DNA of 64,000 bases from [Clostridium] aminophilum (GTDB lineage: Bacteria > Bacillota > Clostridia > Lachnospirales > Lachnospiraceae). A model generated the notes under the pieces. It had not been told where the DNA came from, searched no databases, and was given only the letters and a program-made list of their open reading frames with translations. Of the stretch, positions 8,655 through 17,700 are shown in pieces. The DNA is taken from positions 1 to 64,000 of the forward strand of contig NZ_FOIL01000004.1 in the NCBI RefSeq assembly GCF_900101295.1, given 5' to 3'. The position numbers and the translations under genes were made by a program. Position 1 is the first letter of the stretch. Each line of letters starts with the position of its first letter.

Positions 8655-10723
8655 GAAAGAATATCGAAGAATGGATGGAAAATATTCCCGGCGGAATGAT
8701 CATATTCCGCGCGGATGATTCCAGTGAGATTGTGTATGCAAACCGGAGAGCCATGGAGATCTACGGCTGCTTTTCCATGGAAGAACTCCTGAAACTCACC
8801 GGGAAAAGCTTTATCGGCGGAATCTTTGAGGAAGACCGTTACCGCGCGGAAAAAGGCATCTGGGGACAGATTGACACCGGAAAAAGGAATTATGATCATG
8901 TGGTTTTTCGTGTGCACACCAAAAACGGCACCATGCGGCAGCTGGATGCCTTCGGCCGTCTGACGGACGATCCGGATTTCGGTTTTGTCTTTTACGTCTT
9001 TCTGGCGGACAATGATCACGTTTTGGGCGGATATCAGGCCAGAAGAGCCGCGTTTGAGCATTTTATGTGCGAAGGCGAGACCAACGGAAAAGATCTGCCG
9101 GAGCCGGGATATAAGGGATACCTGTATTTCAACCTGAGTAAGAGCGCGCCGGTTCTGAAATATGACGGCATCCGCTATATTCCGGCGGGGGAGGAAAAGA
9201 CGTACACCTATGACGATCATTTTGAATTTTTGACGTCGCGGATGTTCAATGACGAAGACCGTCGGACCGCGCAGAAGTTTTCCCGAAACCGGCTTCTGAC
9301 ATATTATCAGTCCGGAAAGCGCACGCTCCAGACGAATCTGCGTTACCTGTGCCGCGGCGGGTGGGTGAATATACACACCGACTTTACGATGACGGAGAAT
9401 CCGGACACCGGCGATGTGATCGTGCTGGTGCAGAATGAAAACAACTCCACGGAGATGCTGTTTGAGAGAATCATCGGAACCGTAATTTCAGATCTGTTTG
9501 AGAAACTGATCTACATCGACGGTCCGGCGGACGTGGTGCTGGTGGAAGATCACCGCGGAGAAGAGCCGGTCCGCGTCAAAGCGTCGTTTCGAGCCTCGAC
9601 AAGACGCATCTGTCTGGAGACCGGACTGTCGGAAGAGAAGCCGGAGGATTTTCTGGTCACACTGGGCAATGTGGCAGCGGATGAAGAAAAAGTGGGATGG
9701 ACCTTCCGGAAAGACGGGCGCATCAAGCTGGCGCAGCTCCGGGAACCGTATCGGGGATCGGGACAGTTTTTTATTCTGCTGAATGATATTACCGACCGGG
9801 TTGAAGAGTATATGGACCGTTCGGAAACGAACAGTCCGGAGTCGGAGAAATCGTCGGCCCTCGCCCACGAGTACTTTACGGTGATTGAAATCGATGTGAA
9901 GGAGCGGAAAATCAAACCGTATAAGATCTATGACAATTCGCCGCAGATTCTGGTGGACCTTATCAACGAGGGCGATTATGACAAGGTGTGCCGGGCATTT
10001 ACCCGATATATGGTCTCCGGCCGTTATCAGAAGACCTTTGCCAAATACAGTCAGTTGGATTATATGGCAAAACGTCTTTCGGAGATCCCGACCTACGATT
10101 ACATTTTTGAGTCCAGCAGCGGATTTTTTACAAAATTCCGTGCCGTCCGGATGAAGGAGATAAACGGCGAGGTGACCCGGATGATCGTCGGTTTCTCGGA
10201 CTGTGATCAGGAAGTACGGAATTACAATAAAGTATATCAGGAATCCATGACGGATGAGCTGACGGGACTGAACAACCGTTTCGGACTGCGGGAGGATTTC
10301 AATGGCTTTCCGGGAAGAACGCTGGTGATCGGCCGGTTCGATATCGACGAGTTCCGCAGAATCAACGATCAGTGCGGACACGATGCCGGAGATGCCGCGC
10401 TCCGCGATTACGCACAGCTCCTTCGGAAGTCATTTCAGGAGATGAACATTTACCGGTACGGAAGCGATGAGTTTTTAATTATCGGTGATTATCTGCCGGG
10501 AGCATTTGAACAGAGCATTGCGGCGTATCAGTCCGGTCTTGAGAGCATGACGGTTCTCGGCACGGAGCAGAAACTGAGCGCAAGCGTGGGATATGTCACG
10601 GCATACTGCGAGTCCAATGAGATGCTGAGGCACATGCTCCGCGCATCGGGCCAGAATCTGCAGAAGGTAAAGAATAACGGAAAACGAGGCATCTTCGGAT
10701 GTATTTACAGGGAAGAAAACTGA
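8651..10723 (+). CDS. PAS-containing GGDEF protein (GSDEF variant)
   Basis: A 690-residue cytoplasmic protein. An N-terminal PAS domain (about 5-125, GGMIIFRADD and YANRRAMEIYG) is followed by a long sensor region with further PAS-like segments (about 180-530). The C-terminal GGDEF domain begins at TDELTGLNNR (about 535). Its signature is GSDEF at 604-608, a variant that may or may not be active. No membrane segment is seen. The gene overlaps the EAL gene by ATGA, suggesting translational coupling and paired making and breaking of the signal. No terminator follows before the next promoter. Confidence 0.87.
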   Translation: MRKNIEEWMENIPGGMIIFRADDSSEIVYANRRAMEIYGCFSMEELLKLTGKSFIGGIFEEDRYRAEKGIWGQIDTGKRNYDHVVFRVHTKNGTMRQLDAFGRLTDDPDFGFVFYVFLADNDHVLGGYQARRAAFEHFMCEGETNGKDLPEPGYKGYLYFNLSKSAPVLKYDGIRYIPAGEEKTYTYDDHFEFLTSRMFNDEDRRTAQKFSRNRLLTYYQSGKRTLQTNLRYLCRGGWVNIHTDFTMTENPDTGDVIVLVQNENNSTEMLFERIIGTVISDLFEKLIYIDGPADVVLVEDHRGEEPVRVKASFRASTRRICLETGLSEEKPEDFLVTLGNVAADEEKVGWTFRKDGRIKLAQLREPYRGSGQFFILLNDITDRVEEYMDRSETNSPESEKSSALAHEYFTVIEIDVKERKIKPYKIYDNSPQILVDLINEGDYDKVCRAFTRYMVSGRYQKTFAKYSQLDYMAKRLSEIPTYDYIFESSSGFFTKFRAVRMKEINGEVTRMIVGFSDCDQEVRNYNKVYQESMTDELTGLNNRFGLREDFNGFPGRTLVIGRFDIDEFRRINDQCGHDAGDAALRDYAQLLRKSFQEMNIYRYGSDEFLIIGDYLPGAFEQSIAAYQSGLESMTVLGTEQKLSASVGYVTAYCESNEMLRHMLRASGQNLQKVKNNGKRGIFGCIYREEN

Positions 10724-10728
10724 GACGG

Positions 10729-10757
10729 TTGACAGAACGCATCCGATCCGTTACAAT
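10729..10757 (+). promoter_or_regulatory. Strong sigma-A promoter for the flavoprotein gene
   Basis: TTGACA at 10729-10734, 17-base spacer, TACAAT at 10752-10757. It starts just after the stop codon of the preceding gene and lies about 60 bases ahead of the next start. Confidence 0.8.
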
Positions 10758-10816
10758 ACAGAAAAAAGATTGTGCACAATTTAATTAAGGCGATTTCTGA
10801 TGGAGAAAGGACTGAT

Positions 10817-11629
10817 ATGATGTATGATGTGATTGTGATCGGATCCGGTCCGGCTGGACTGTCTGCAGCCGTTAATGTCCGACAGAGAGGCGGAAGCGTT
10901 CTGGTGATCGGAACCGCGCAGGACAGCAATCCGCTGTATAAGGCAGAGCGGATTGACAATTATCTCGGACTTCCGGGGCTCTCCGGAAAAGAGATGCTGG
11001 AGGTTTTCACCGAGCACGCAAAAAAGATGGGCGTGGAGTTTGTTCAGAACCGTGTTCTCAGCGCGATGAATATGGGAAAGACGTGGATGGTCGGCGCCGG
11101 GAGCGAAGTCTATGAGGCATATGCGCTTGTGCTTGGCGGCGGAATTGTGAGAGGACAGGCATACCCGGGAGAAAAAGAGCATCTCGGCCGCGGTGTCAGT
11201 TACTGTGCAACCTGCGACGGTATGCTGTATAAAGGAAAGAAAACGGCGGTTATTGTCTACGGCGACGCCGATAAGAAAGAGGCTGATTTTCTGTCGGGAA
11301 TCGGCTGCGAGGTAACTCTTTTGGATAAACCGAAGAGCGTCGCGATCGAAGATGCGGAGACCGGTGTCCTGCTGACGGCAGACGGAGAGCAGTATGAAGT
11401 CAGCTGCGTCTTTATCCTCAGACCGTCCATCGCTCCGAATGATCTTTTTCCGGAGCTGGCACTGGACGGAAACTTTATCCGTGTGGACCGCTCGATGAAG
11501 ACGAACATTGACGGACTCTGGGCCGCAGGAGACTGCACGGGGGCGCCGCTTCAGGTTTCCAAGGCAGTGGGCGAGGGCCTGATCGCCGGTCAGGCTGCGA
11601 TGGCCTATGCGGTAAAACAGAAAGCGTAA
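10817..11629 (+). CDS. Thioredoxin-reductase-like flavoprotein (short form)
   Basis: A 270-residue FAD protein of the thioredoxin reductase group. It has the FAD motif GSGPAGLSAA near the N-terminus, the redox pair CATC at residues 130-133, and the C-terminal FAD motif GLWAAGDCTGAP. It is shorter than usual (about 310). The middle NADPH-binding region is reduced and lacks a clear GxGxxA motif (it reads VYGDADKKEA), so the electron donor may not be NADPH. Ferredoxin- or other-donor members of the family are an alternative. Start ATG 10817 is preceded by GGAGAAAGG. The gene has its own promoter and terminator, so it is a single transcription unit. No thioredoxin gene is adjacent. Confidence 0.85.
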   Translation: MMYDVIVIGSGPAGLSAAVNVRQRGGSVLVIGTAQDSNPLYKAERIDNYLGLPGLSGKEMLEVFTEHAKKMGVEFVQNRVLSAMNMGKTWMVGAGSEVYEAYALVLGGGIVRGQAYPGEKEHLGRGVSYCATCDGMLYKGKKTAVIVYGDADKKEADFLSGIGCEVTLLDKPKSVAIEDAETGVLLTADGEQYEVSCVFILRPSIAPNDLFPELALDGNFIRVDRSMKTNIDGLWAAGDCTGAPLQVSKAVGEGLIAGQAAMAYAVKQKA

Positions 11630-11663
11630 GCAAAAAATCATTCATTCATGGGGCAAGAAAAAC

Positions 11664-11706
11664 GCTCCGCCTTTTCCGGTTCGGAAGGGCGGAGCTTTTT
11701 TTTCAT
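11664..11706 (+). terminator. Rho-independent terminator
   Basis: GCTCCGCC (11664-11671) pairs with GGCGGAGC (11688-11695), followed by a long T run. It ends the flavoprotein gene and runs into a repeat palindrome. Confidence 0.85.
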
Positions 11707-11735
11707 AGGAAATTTCTTCGAAATTCCCTATGAAA
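11701..11735. repeat. Mosaic repeat, palindrome module A
   Basis: TTTCATAGGAAATTTC and GAAATTCCCTATGAAA are near-perfect inverted arms. Flanked by T and A runs, it can also terminate transcription coming from the tRNA on the other strand. Confidence 0.8.
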
Positions 11736-11768
11736 AAAAAGCTTCCCGATCTCTCGGAAAGCTTTGGA

Positions 11769-11841
11769 TGCGCCTTCAGGGACTCGAACCCTGGACAAAT
11801 AGATTAAGAGTCTACTGCTCTACCAACTGAGCTAAAAGCGC
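11769..11841 (-). tRNA. tRNA-Lys (anticodon CTT)
   Basis: On the minus strand the sequence folds as a full cloverleaf: acceptor GCGCTTT/AAGGCGC, D stem GCTC/GAGC with loop AGTTGGTA, anticodon stem GTAGA/TCTAT with loop CTCTTAA (anticodon CTT, reads AAG), and T stem CAGGG/CCCTG with loop TTCGAGT. The discriminator is A. The CCA end is not encoded (TCC follows). Confidence 0.95.
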
Positions 11842-12107
11842 GAACAAATAAATGATATACCATCCGAATCAAAAAGTCAAGAAAAAAATGAATTTTGAAA
11901 AACTTTTTTGAAACAACATTCGGACAAACATTAAATTATTATTATAAACATAAATGCAATATTTATCAAGAACCAATTTTGCAGCCATCTTTGGTTTTTT
12001 GGGACTGTATTTTTGCTTTTCAATTCAATAATATAATGATAAACAATAAAAATTTCTGTGGTGGGAAAGCAGAGACCTTTGTCAGAAAAAGAAAAGGGGA
12101 GATGGCA

Positions 12108-12905
12108 ATGAGAAAAGAGGAATTGAACGAGGCGATACGCCTTACGCAGAGATTTCTCCGGGATTTTTACCAGAAGAATCCGGAAACGGTTCTGGATCTG
12201 TGTCTTTCAGATGTGAGCTGGATTGGTGGAAAAATGGGACAGTTCGATCTGAGCTTTGAGCAGGTTCAGGAAGACATCCGCTATGCGGCGGAGTTTTCAA
12301 GATGCAGTCATATCCGAAATCAGGAGTATCATGTGGCTGCAAACACAGGAATCAGTTGTACCATTATCGGTCGTTACTGGGTGGTTGACGACGAAGATAA
12401 TTCGATTCAGGAAGAAAAGCGCTGTGTGGTTGTGTGGAAACAGTATGCCGGTCAGCTGAGAATACAGCACCTGGCAGTTTTCTCAACGATGTCCGAGGAT
12501 GTCCTTCCGGAGCAGGACGATTTCGTCCACACACTGGAAGACGCAAAACGGCATTATACGGCGGGGCAGTCCGACCACCACGGCAGTCAGCCGAAGCTGA
12601 TGCTGAAAGATGTCGAGGGCACCGTTCATTTTATCGATACACCGTCGGTTCTCTATGTGGAGTCTTCCAAACGGTATGTCAATATCACGACCATAGATGG
12701 AACGTTTACCGTGCGGGAGGCGATTTCGGATATGGCGGAAAAACTTCGGGATCCCTTTGTCCGGGTTCATCGCCGATATATCATCAATGCAAATTACGTG
12801 CGCGAAATCGACAATTACGAGATCTTTATGGAGGACGGCTTCCATTTCGGCATTCCGCCGAGAAATATGGCGGGCGTCAAGCAGCAGCTTGCCTCGGTTC
12901 TGTAA
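12108..12905 (+). CDS. LytTR DNA-binding regulator with SnoaL/NTF2-like sensor domain
   Basis: A 265-residue transcription regulator. The C-terminal domain (about 165-265) is LytTR: VLYVESSKRYVNI, then FVRVHRRYIINANYV. The N-terminal 140 residues look like a SnoaL/NTF2-like ligand-binding fold (LTQRFLRDFYQKNPETVLDL, then VVWKQYAGQLRIQHLAVFSTM) rather than a response-regulator receiver, so it is not a normal two-component protein. Of two close ATGs, 12108 is chosen because AAGGGG lies eight bases away. The region ahead (11842-12107) is AT-rich and presumably holds the promoter. A strong bidirectional terminator follows. Target genes are unknown. Confidence 0.85.
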   Translation: MRKEELNEAIRLTQRFLRDFYQKNPETVLDLCLSDVSWIGGKMGQFDLSFEQVQEDIRYAAEFSRCSHIRNQEYHVAANTGISCTIIGRYWVVDDEDNSIQEEKRCVVVWKQYAGQLRIQHLAVFSTMSEDVLPEQDDFVHTLEDAKRHYTAGQSDHHGSQPKLMLKDVEGTVHFIDTPSVLYVESSKRYVNITTIDGTFTVREAISDMAEKLRDPFVRVHRRYIINANYVREIDNYEIFMEDGFHFGIPPRNMAGVKQQLASVL

Positions 12906-12938
12906 AAGAACTCTGGCCGGCAGCCCGTGTTAACGTAC

Positions 12939-12987
12939 AAAGAGGCAGGAGGTGCATTCAGGGGGAGATGCACTTCCTGCCTTCTTT
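12939..12987. terminator. Bidirectional terminator between converging genes
   Basis: A long stem, AAAGAGGCAGGAGGTGCAT pairing (with few mismatches) with ATGCACTTCCTGCCTTCTTT, lies between the LytTR gene and the minus-strand MBL gene. Confidence 0.75.
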
Positions 12988-13059
12988 GATGTGTCATAGG
13001 ACAGTTTCCCGTTTGGGGATGACAAAGAACGGTTCGGGAACTATTATCTCGGGTGAACG

Positions 13060-14394
13060 TTACGGGTGACAGTTTCCGCAGGGCTTATACCCCTGCGCAA
13101 TCGCTTCATCCCGCGTGCCGTGAAATTCTTTTTTGTTGTGGTCTTTCATCTTTTTGACCGAACTGCAGTCCGGGAGATGGAACACGCGGCTGGAGGTGTT
13201 CAGAATATACCCGCCTGCCGCACTACCGGCACCGGACTGACCGGAGGATACCGCTGCGCCGGAGGAAGTCTTTTTTTCGTTTTTCTGTCCGGATGAGGAA
13301 ACACCGCTTCCGGGTGCATACGGATCTCCGGAAGGGGTTTTCTCCGAGGAGAAGGAAATGACTTTTCCGTCGCTGACACAGGTGATGGTTCCGCACTGAT
13401 CGGTACGGAGGACTTCTGTCCCGGCATCACGGAGACGGCTCGTGACATCCTCATGAGGATGACCGTAGGAGTTGCCCTGCGCGCAGGAGATGACAGCGTA
13501 TTTCGGATCTACGGTGCGGAGCCACAGGTAGGAGGTGGAAGAACTGCTCCCGTGGTGCCCGACCTTGAGCACGTCGGCCTGAACGGATCTGCCGGAGTTC
13601 AGAATGGTCTCTTCCTCTTCGCGCTCTGCGTCACCGGTAAAGAGAAAATGTGTCTGACCATAGGTTACCCGAAGCACAATGGACGTGTTGTTTTTGTTGT
13701 CTGCCTGTGCGGAGACCGGCCCGAGGACTTCCACCGACGCGGAGCCGAGCGGAAGCACATCTCCGGCAGCGGGAACCTCGAGGGAGACGTTTTTTTCTTT
13801 CAATGCTTTCACAAGGTCACGGAATGCTTCCGTCGTGTCGGTTAAGACTGGAGAAAACGCGCGACCGATGTCTGCCGCGTGGGGTGCGGCGGCCAGACCG
13901 CCGATATGATCTTCATGGGCGTGGGTTGCCACAAGATAATCCAGTTTCTCAATGCCGCGCTTTTTCAGGGCACTGAAGACAAAAGAAGAAGCTTTTTTCG
14001 GACCGCCGTCGATCAGCATGGAGACACCGTCGCAGGTAAGGAGGGCGCTGTCACCCTGACCTACATCAAAGAACTCGATTCTGAGACCGCCGGATTGCGG
14101 TGAGTCCGGCGAAAGGGAGACGGAGCCGGCTGCCTCCGGGGCTGTGATCGACGGGATGTCTCCGATGGAAACCGAACTGTCGTCCGAGCCGGTTATATGG
14201 CCGGTTCCGGCACTGCTGTCTGCATGTTTGACCGGATCGCCGTTGCCATTGGATATTCCGGAGCGCTCCTGCGGATCCGAAGATGCGGCCGCAGACGGAA
14301 AAACGGACGCGGCACTGCCGGAGGAAGAACAGCCTGCCGCGGCCATTGCGGCAGCAAGCAGCAGGGACAGGAGAGTAATCGATCTGTGTTTCAT
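13060..14394 (-). CDS. Secreted ComEC/Rec2-type MBL-fold hydrolase with C-terminal Ada-like zinc motif
   Basis: A 444-residue exported lipoprotein-like enzyme. The signal peptide ends at a lipobox cysteine (AAAGCSS). After a Ser/Asp-rich linker (about 25-100) comes a metallo-beta-lactamase-fold domain with FFDVGQGDS, LIDGG, the metal site THAHEDHIGG, LFTGDAE and VGHHGSSSST; this is the ComEC C-terminal type linked to nucleic-acid or phosphodiester hydrolysis. The C-terminus carries VFHLPDC with PCGNCHP, a zinc motif like that of Ada. Start MKHRSITLL is chosen because GGAGGA lies seven bases upstream; the longer frame has no site. It stands alone, converging on the LytTR gene. Extracellular DNA use is a reasonable inference. 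Confidence 0.88.
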   Translation of the reverse strand: MKHRSITLLSLLLAAAMAAAGCSSSGSAASVFPSAAASSDPQERSGISNGNGDPVKHADSSAGTGHITGSDDSSVSIGDIPSITAPEAAGSVSLSPDSPQSGGLRIEFFDVGQGDSALLTCDGVSMLIDGGPKKASSFVFSALKKRGIEKLDYLVATHAHEDHIGGLAAAPHAADIGRAFSPVLTDTTEAFRDLVKALKEKNVSLEVPAAGDVLPLGSASVEVLGPVSAQADNKNNTSIVLRVTYGQTHFLFTGDAEREEEETILNSGRSVQADVLKVGHHGSSSSTSYLWLRTVDPKYAVISCAQGNSYGHPHEDVTSRLRDAGTEVLRTDQCGTITCVSDGKVISFSSEKTPSGDPYAPGSGVSSSGQKNEKKTSSGAAVSSGQSGAGSAAGGYILNTSSRVFHLPDCSSVKKMKDHNKKEFHGTRDEAIAQGYKPCGNCHP

Positions 14395-14777
14395 AATTTT
14401 GTCCTCCAGGCTCAAGCAGACAAGCTTGCTTGTCTATTTGAGTCGTCAATCAAAGTTTGAAAGTTTACTTTCAAACTTCATACATCCTTTCTGATGTAAT
14501 ATTATCACATCTTATGGTGAATCCGAACAGAAGACCGGACAGAAATTCGCCAGTGGACAGATTGCCGGAAACAGAAGCCGGAAAAGAATCCTTTGAAACA
14601 GAGTGCATAACCGACCGAAAAAAGGGTATAATATACAAATAAGAATAACTTTGTCGGAAGACACCGGCCTCCGGCTTATCTCAGAGCCGGTTCGGACGAA
14701 GATTATAGAAGAACGGGATAAGGAGGAGTGCGGCTTTGACCGCATTCCGGGCAGAATCTCTATTATGGAGAAGGATT
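14395..14777. other. Divergent intergenic region with two hairpins in the MBL leader
   Basis: On the MBL side two inverted repeats lie just upstream of its ribosome site: 14453-14463 with 14468-14478 (11-bp perfect stem, AAGTTTGAAAG type) and 14418-14424 with 14429-14435 (AGACAAG/CTTGTCT), extended by CTCAA/TTGAG. Both would be in the 5' leader of the MBL mRNA. On the other side a -10 box TATAAT at 14627-14632 probably serves the large GGDEF-EAL gene. Confidence 0.5.
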
Positions 14778-17700
14778 ATGGGAACTTACAGTGAAGAGAG
14801 AGACCCGCTTACGGGGCTCCTGACGATGATGGGATTCTTCAATGCGGTTCATGACCGGAAAGAAAAAGGCTTTGACATGGCCTACCGTATCAACGGAAGA
14901 ATCATATATTTTAACCTGACGGATTTTAAGTATTACAATGCGTCTCACGGTGTCGAAAAGGGAAATGAGATTCTGCGCAGTCTAGCGGGAATTCTGTCGG
15001 AAGAGTTCATGGGATATGACATTGCCCGTTTTTCGGATGATCATTTTGTCCTGTTTACATCGATGGTAGACGTTCGGGAACGGATTGTCCGGGTGAATGA
15101 CCGACTCTCGGTTCTGGCCGAAAACGGTGGTTTTCATCTGAAGGCGGGAATCCGGAACTGTCCGGAGGATGCCATGGGGAAAAATGCTCTCAGCATTCTC
15201 TGTGATCAGGCGAAGATTGCATGCGACAGCATCAAATACGATGTCGGCCAGGTCTACTGCGTATACAGTGAGGAACTTGACCGGAATATTGCGATGCGCT
15301 CCTACATCACCGAGCATATCCGGGATGCGGTCAGAGAAGGACACATCCACATTTTTTATCAGCCCATCATCCGGACGATGACAGGGAAACTGTGCGGATT
15401 TGAGGCGCTGGCGCGCTGGATTGATCCAAAGTTCGGGTTGATTTCCCCGACCACTTTCGTGCCAATCCTTGAACACGCGCATATGGTTGACATTTTGGAT
15501 ATGTTTGTGATCGATGAGGTGGCCAGAAAGATCAAGAATCAGCTGAATTCCGGACAGAATGCCGTTCCGATTTCTTTTAATCTGTCCCGGGTGGACTTTG
15601 TGACTGCCAAACCTTTCGAACTGGTTGATGAGGCGGTGAACAAATACGGCATTCCAAGAGAGTATCTCCGGATTGAGATCACCGAATCGACGCTCATCGA
15701 GGATCCGGAGCGCGTCCGGACCTCCATCGATCTCTTCCATGATAACGGATATCAGGTGTGGATGGATGATTTTGGCAGCGGATATTCTTCGCTGAGCATG
15801 CTTCATAACTATCATTTTGATGAGATTAAGATTGATCTGATGTTCCTCCGCAATTTTACGTCGGAGGCAAAATCGATTGTGACGAGTGTGATCGACACGG
15901 CCAAACGGCTGGGAATCCACACGCTTGCAGAGGGCGTCGAGAACGCAGAGCAGTTTGAATTTCTGCGCAGCGTCGGCTGTGAGAAGATTCAGGGATATTA
16001 TTACGGAAAGCCGCAGGAACTGGAGGAAACTCTGCAGCACTGCGAAAATTACGGGATGGAGATGGAGACTCCGATGGAGTCCCATGTCTTTGACGAGGCC
16101 GGAAAATTCAATGTGCTGACGGACGCGCCGGTGATTCTGATCTATCAGAACGGACCGGAGATCACGCCGCTCTACGCGACGGAAAGCTATTTTAAGATCG
16201 TCCGTCCGGGCGGTTTTGATACCCTGAGTCAGCTGAAAGACGATATTTCGCTGGATCCGTACGGGACGGCAGAGCGCGTCAGAGTGGTAGCCCAGCGCGC
16301 ACTGGAGAACGGAACCGTGGAGGAGATGAGCTTTGCAAGGAACGGACGGTATTTCCGGATCCGTCTGGAAGTCCTTGCCGGCAACCGGGATATCTCGATT
16401 CAGAAGATTACGATGACCGACATCACGATGGACACGGACGATGAGGAAATGATCAAGTTCGACCGCGTTCTGCGAAACTCCATTTCCCTTTTCGCGCAGG
16501 TCTATATCATGAACTTTGAAAAGGACGAGATGCATGTCCTGACGTCCGCGGGAATATGGGATAAACCGGGCGAAATCATTGCCGGTCTGGATGAGCATGC
16601 GGGAGAATTTGCGGATAAGGGTGTCTTTCCGGAAGACAGAAGACGGTTTTTGGAATTTATCGACTGGCGGACCATGTCGGAGAGAATCTCCGAGAGCAAA
16701 AAAGGATTTCTGATCAACAGCTTCCGCGTGCGTCAGCCGGACGGAAACTACGCATGGAGAGATTTTACGGCTCAGCTTCTGTCCGCGCGGGAACTCGGCG
16801 ATGTGGTAATCTTTGTCCGGGAATCGGTGCTGGAAACCATCCGGGATCTCGGAATTGCGGGCATGGTTTCCGAGAACGCCGGTGACGGGATGATTCTGGA
16901 CGCGGACGGTGAGGAATTCTGCACCTCGGCGGAACTCTGGTCCAGTTATGTGAACAATTCCGATCTGCGGTATTTCTGGAAGGATAAAAAGCGCCGCTTT
17001 GTCGGCGTGAGCAAGGCATTTCTGGACGCGTTCGGTCTGGAGTCGGACAAAACACTGATCGGAAAAACCGACGAGGATATGCATTGGCACATCGACGATG
17101 AGCCGTTTGCCGATGTGGAGGAGAAAGTGATTGACCGGGGACTGACGTTCTCCAACCAGATCGGGCAGTGTCTGCTCCGCGGAAGAAATCATACGATCAG
17201 CTCAACCAAGTTTCCGATCTATCATAATGGCAAAATCGCCGGACTGATGGGGTATTTTGTCGATACGGAAGAGGTTGAGAAACAGCACCGCGCCTGGAAC
17301 AGGCTCCATATGATCGATCCGGTGACTGGGTTTATGAATGAGCGGGGAACGTTTGAGGCCGTATTCCGCTACTACGGAAACTACCTGAAAAACGGACAGG
17401 ACTTCATCTGCGCGATCGTGAAGGTGCCGGAGTTTGAACCTCTCCTTCGGGCATACGGGCAGGAAGTCGGTGATGAGCTTCTGAAGCGGATTGCCCAGTG
17501 TTTCAAAAAACAGTTCTCTTACGGTATCGCCATCTCGAGCATGGGCAGCGGACGGTTCCTTCTGGTGGACAAAAACAACGATCTCTCCGAAGTCCGCAAC
17601 AGGGTTCAGGAGGTTCAGAATGACATTCACCGGATTCACGAAGTGAGGGGATACAACTGTACCATGTTTGCGCATTACGCGCTGGCGCAGGCGTCCGAGA

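Noticed and set aside
14982-17192. A 736-codon open frame on the minus strand inside the large GGDEF-EAL gene
   Set aside because: The + strand frame has clear catalytic motifs throughout. Long antisense frames are expected with this base composition.
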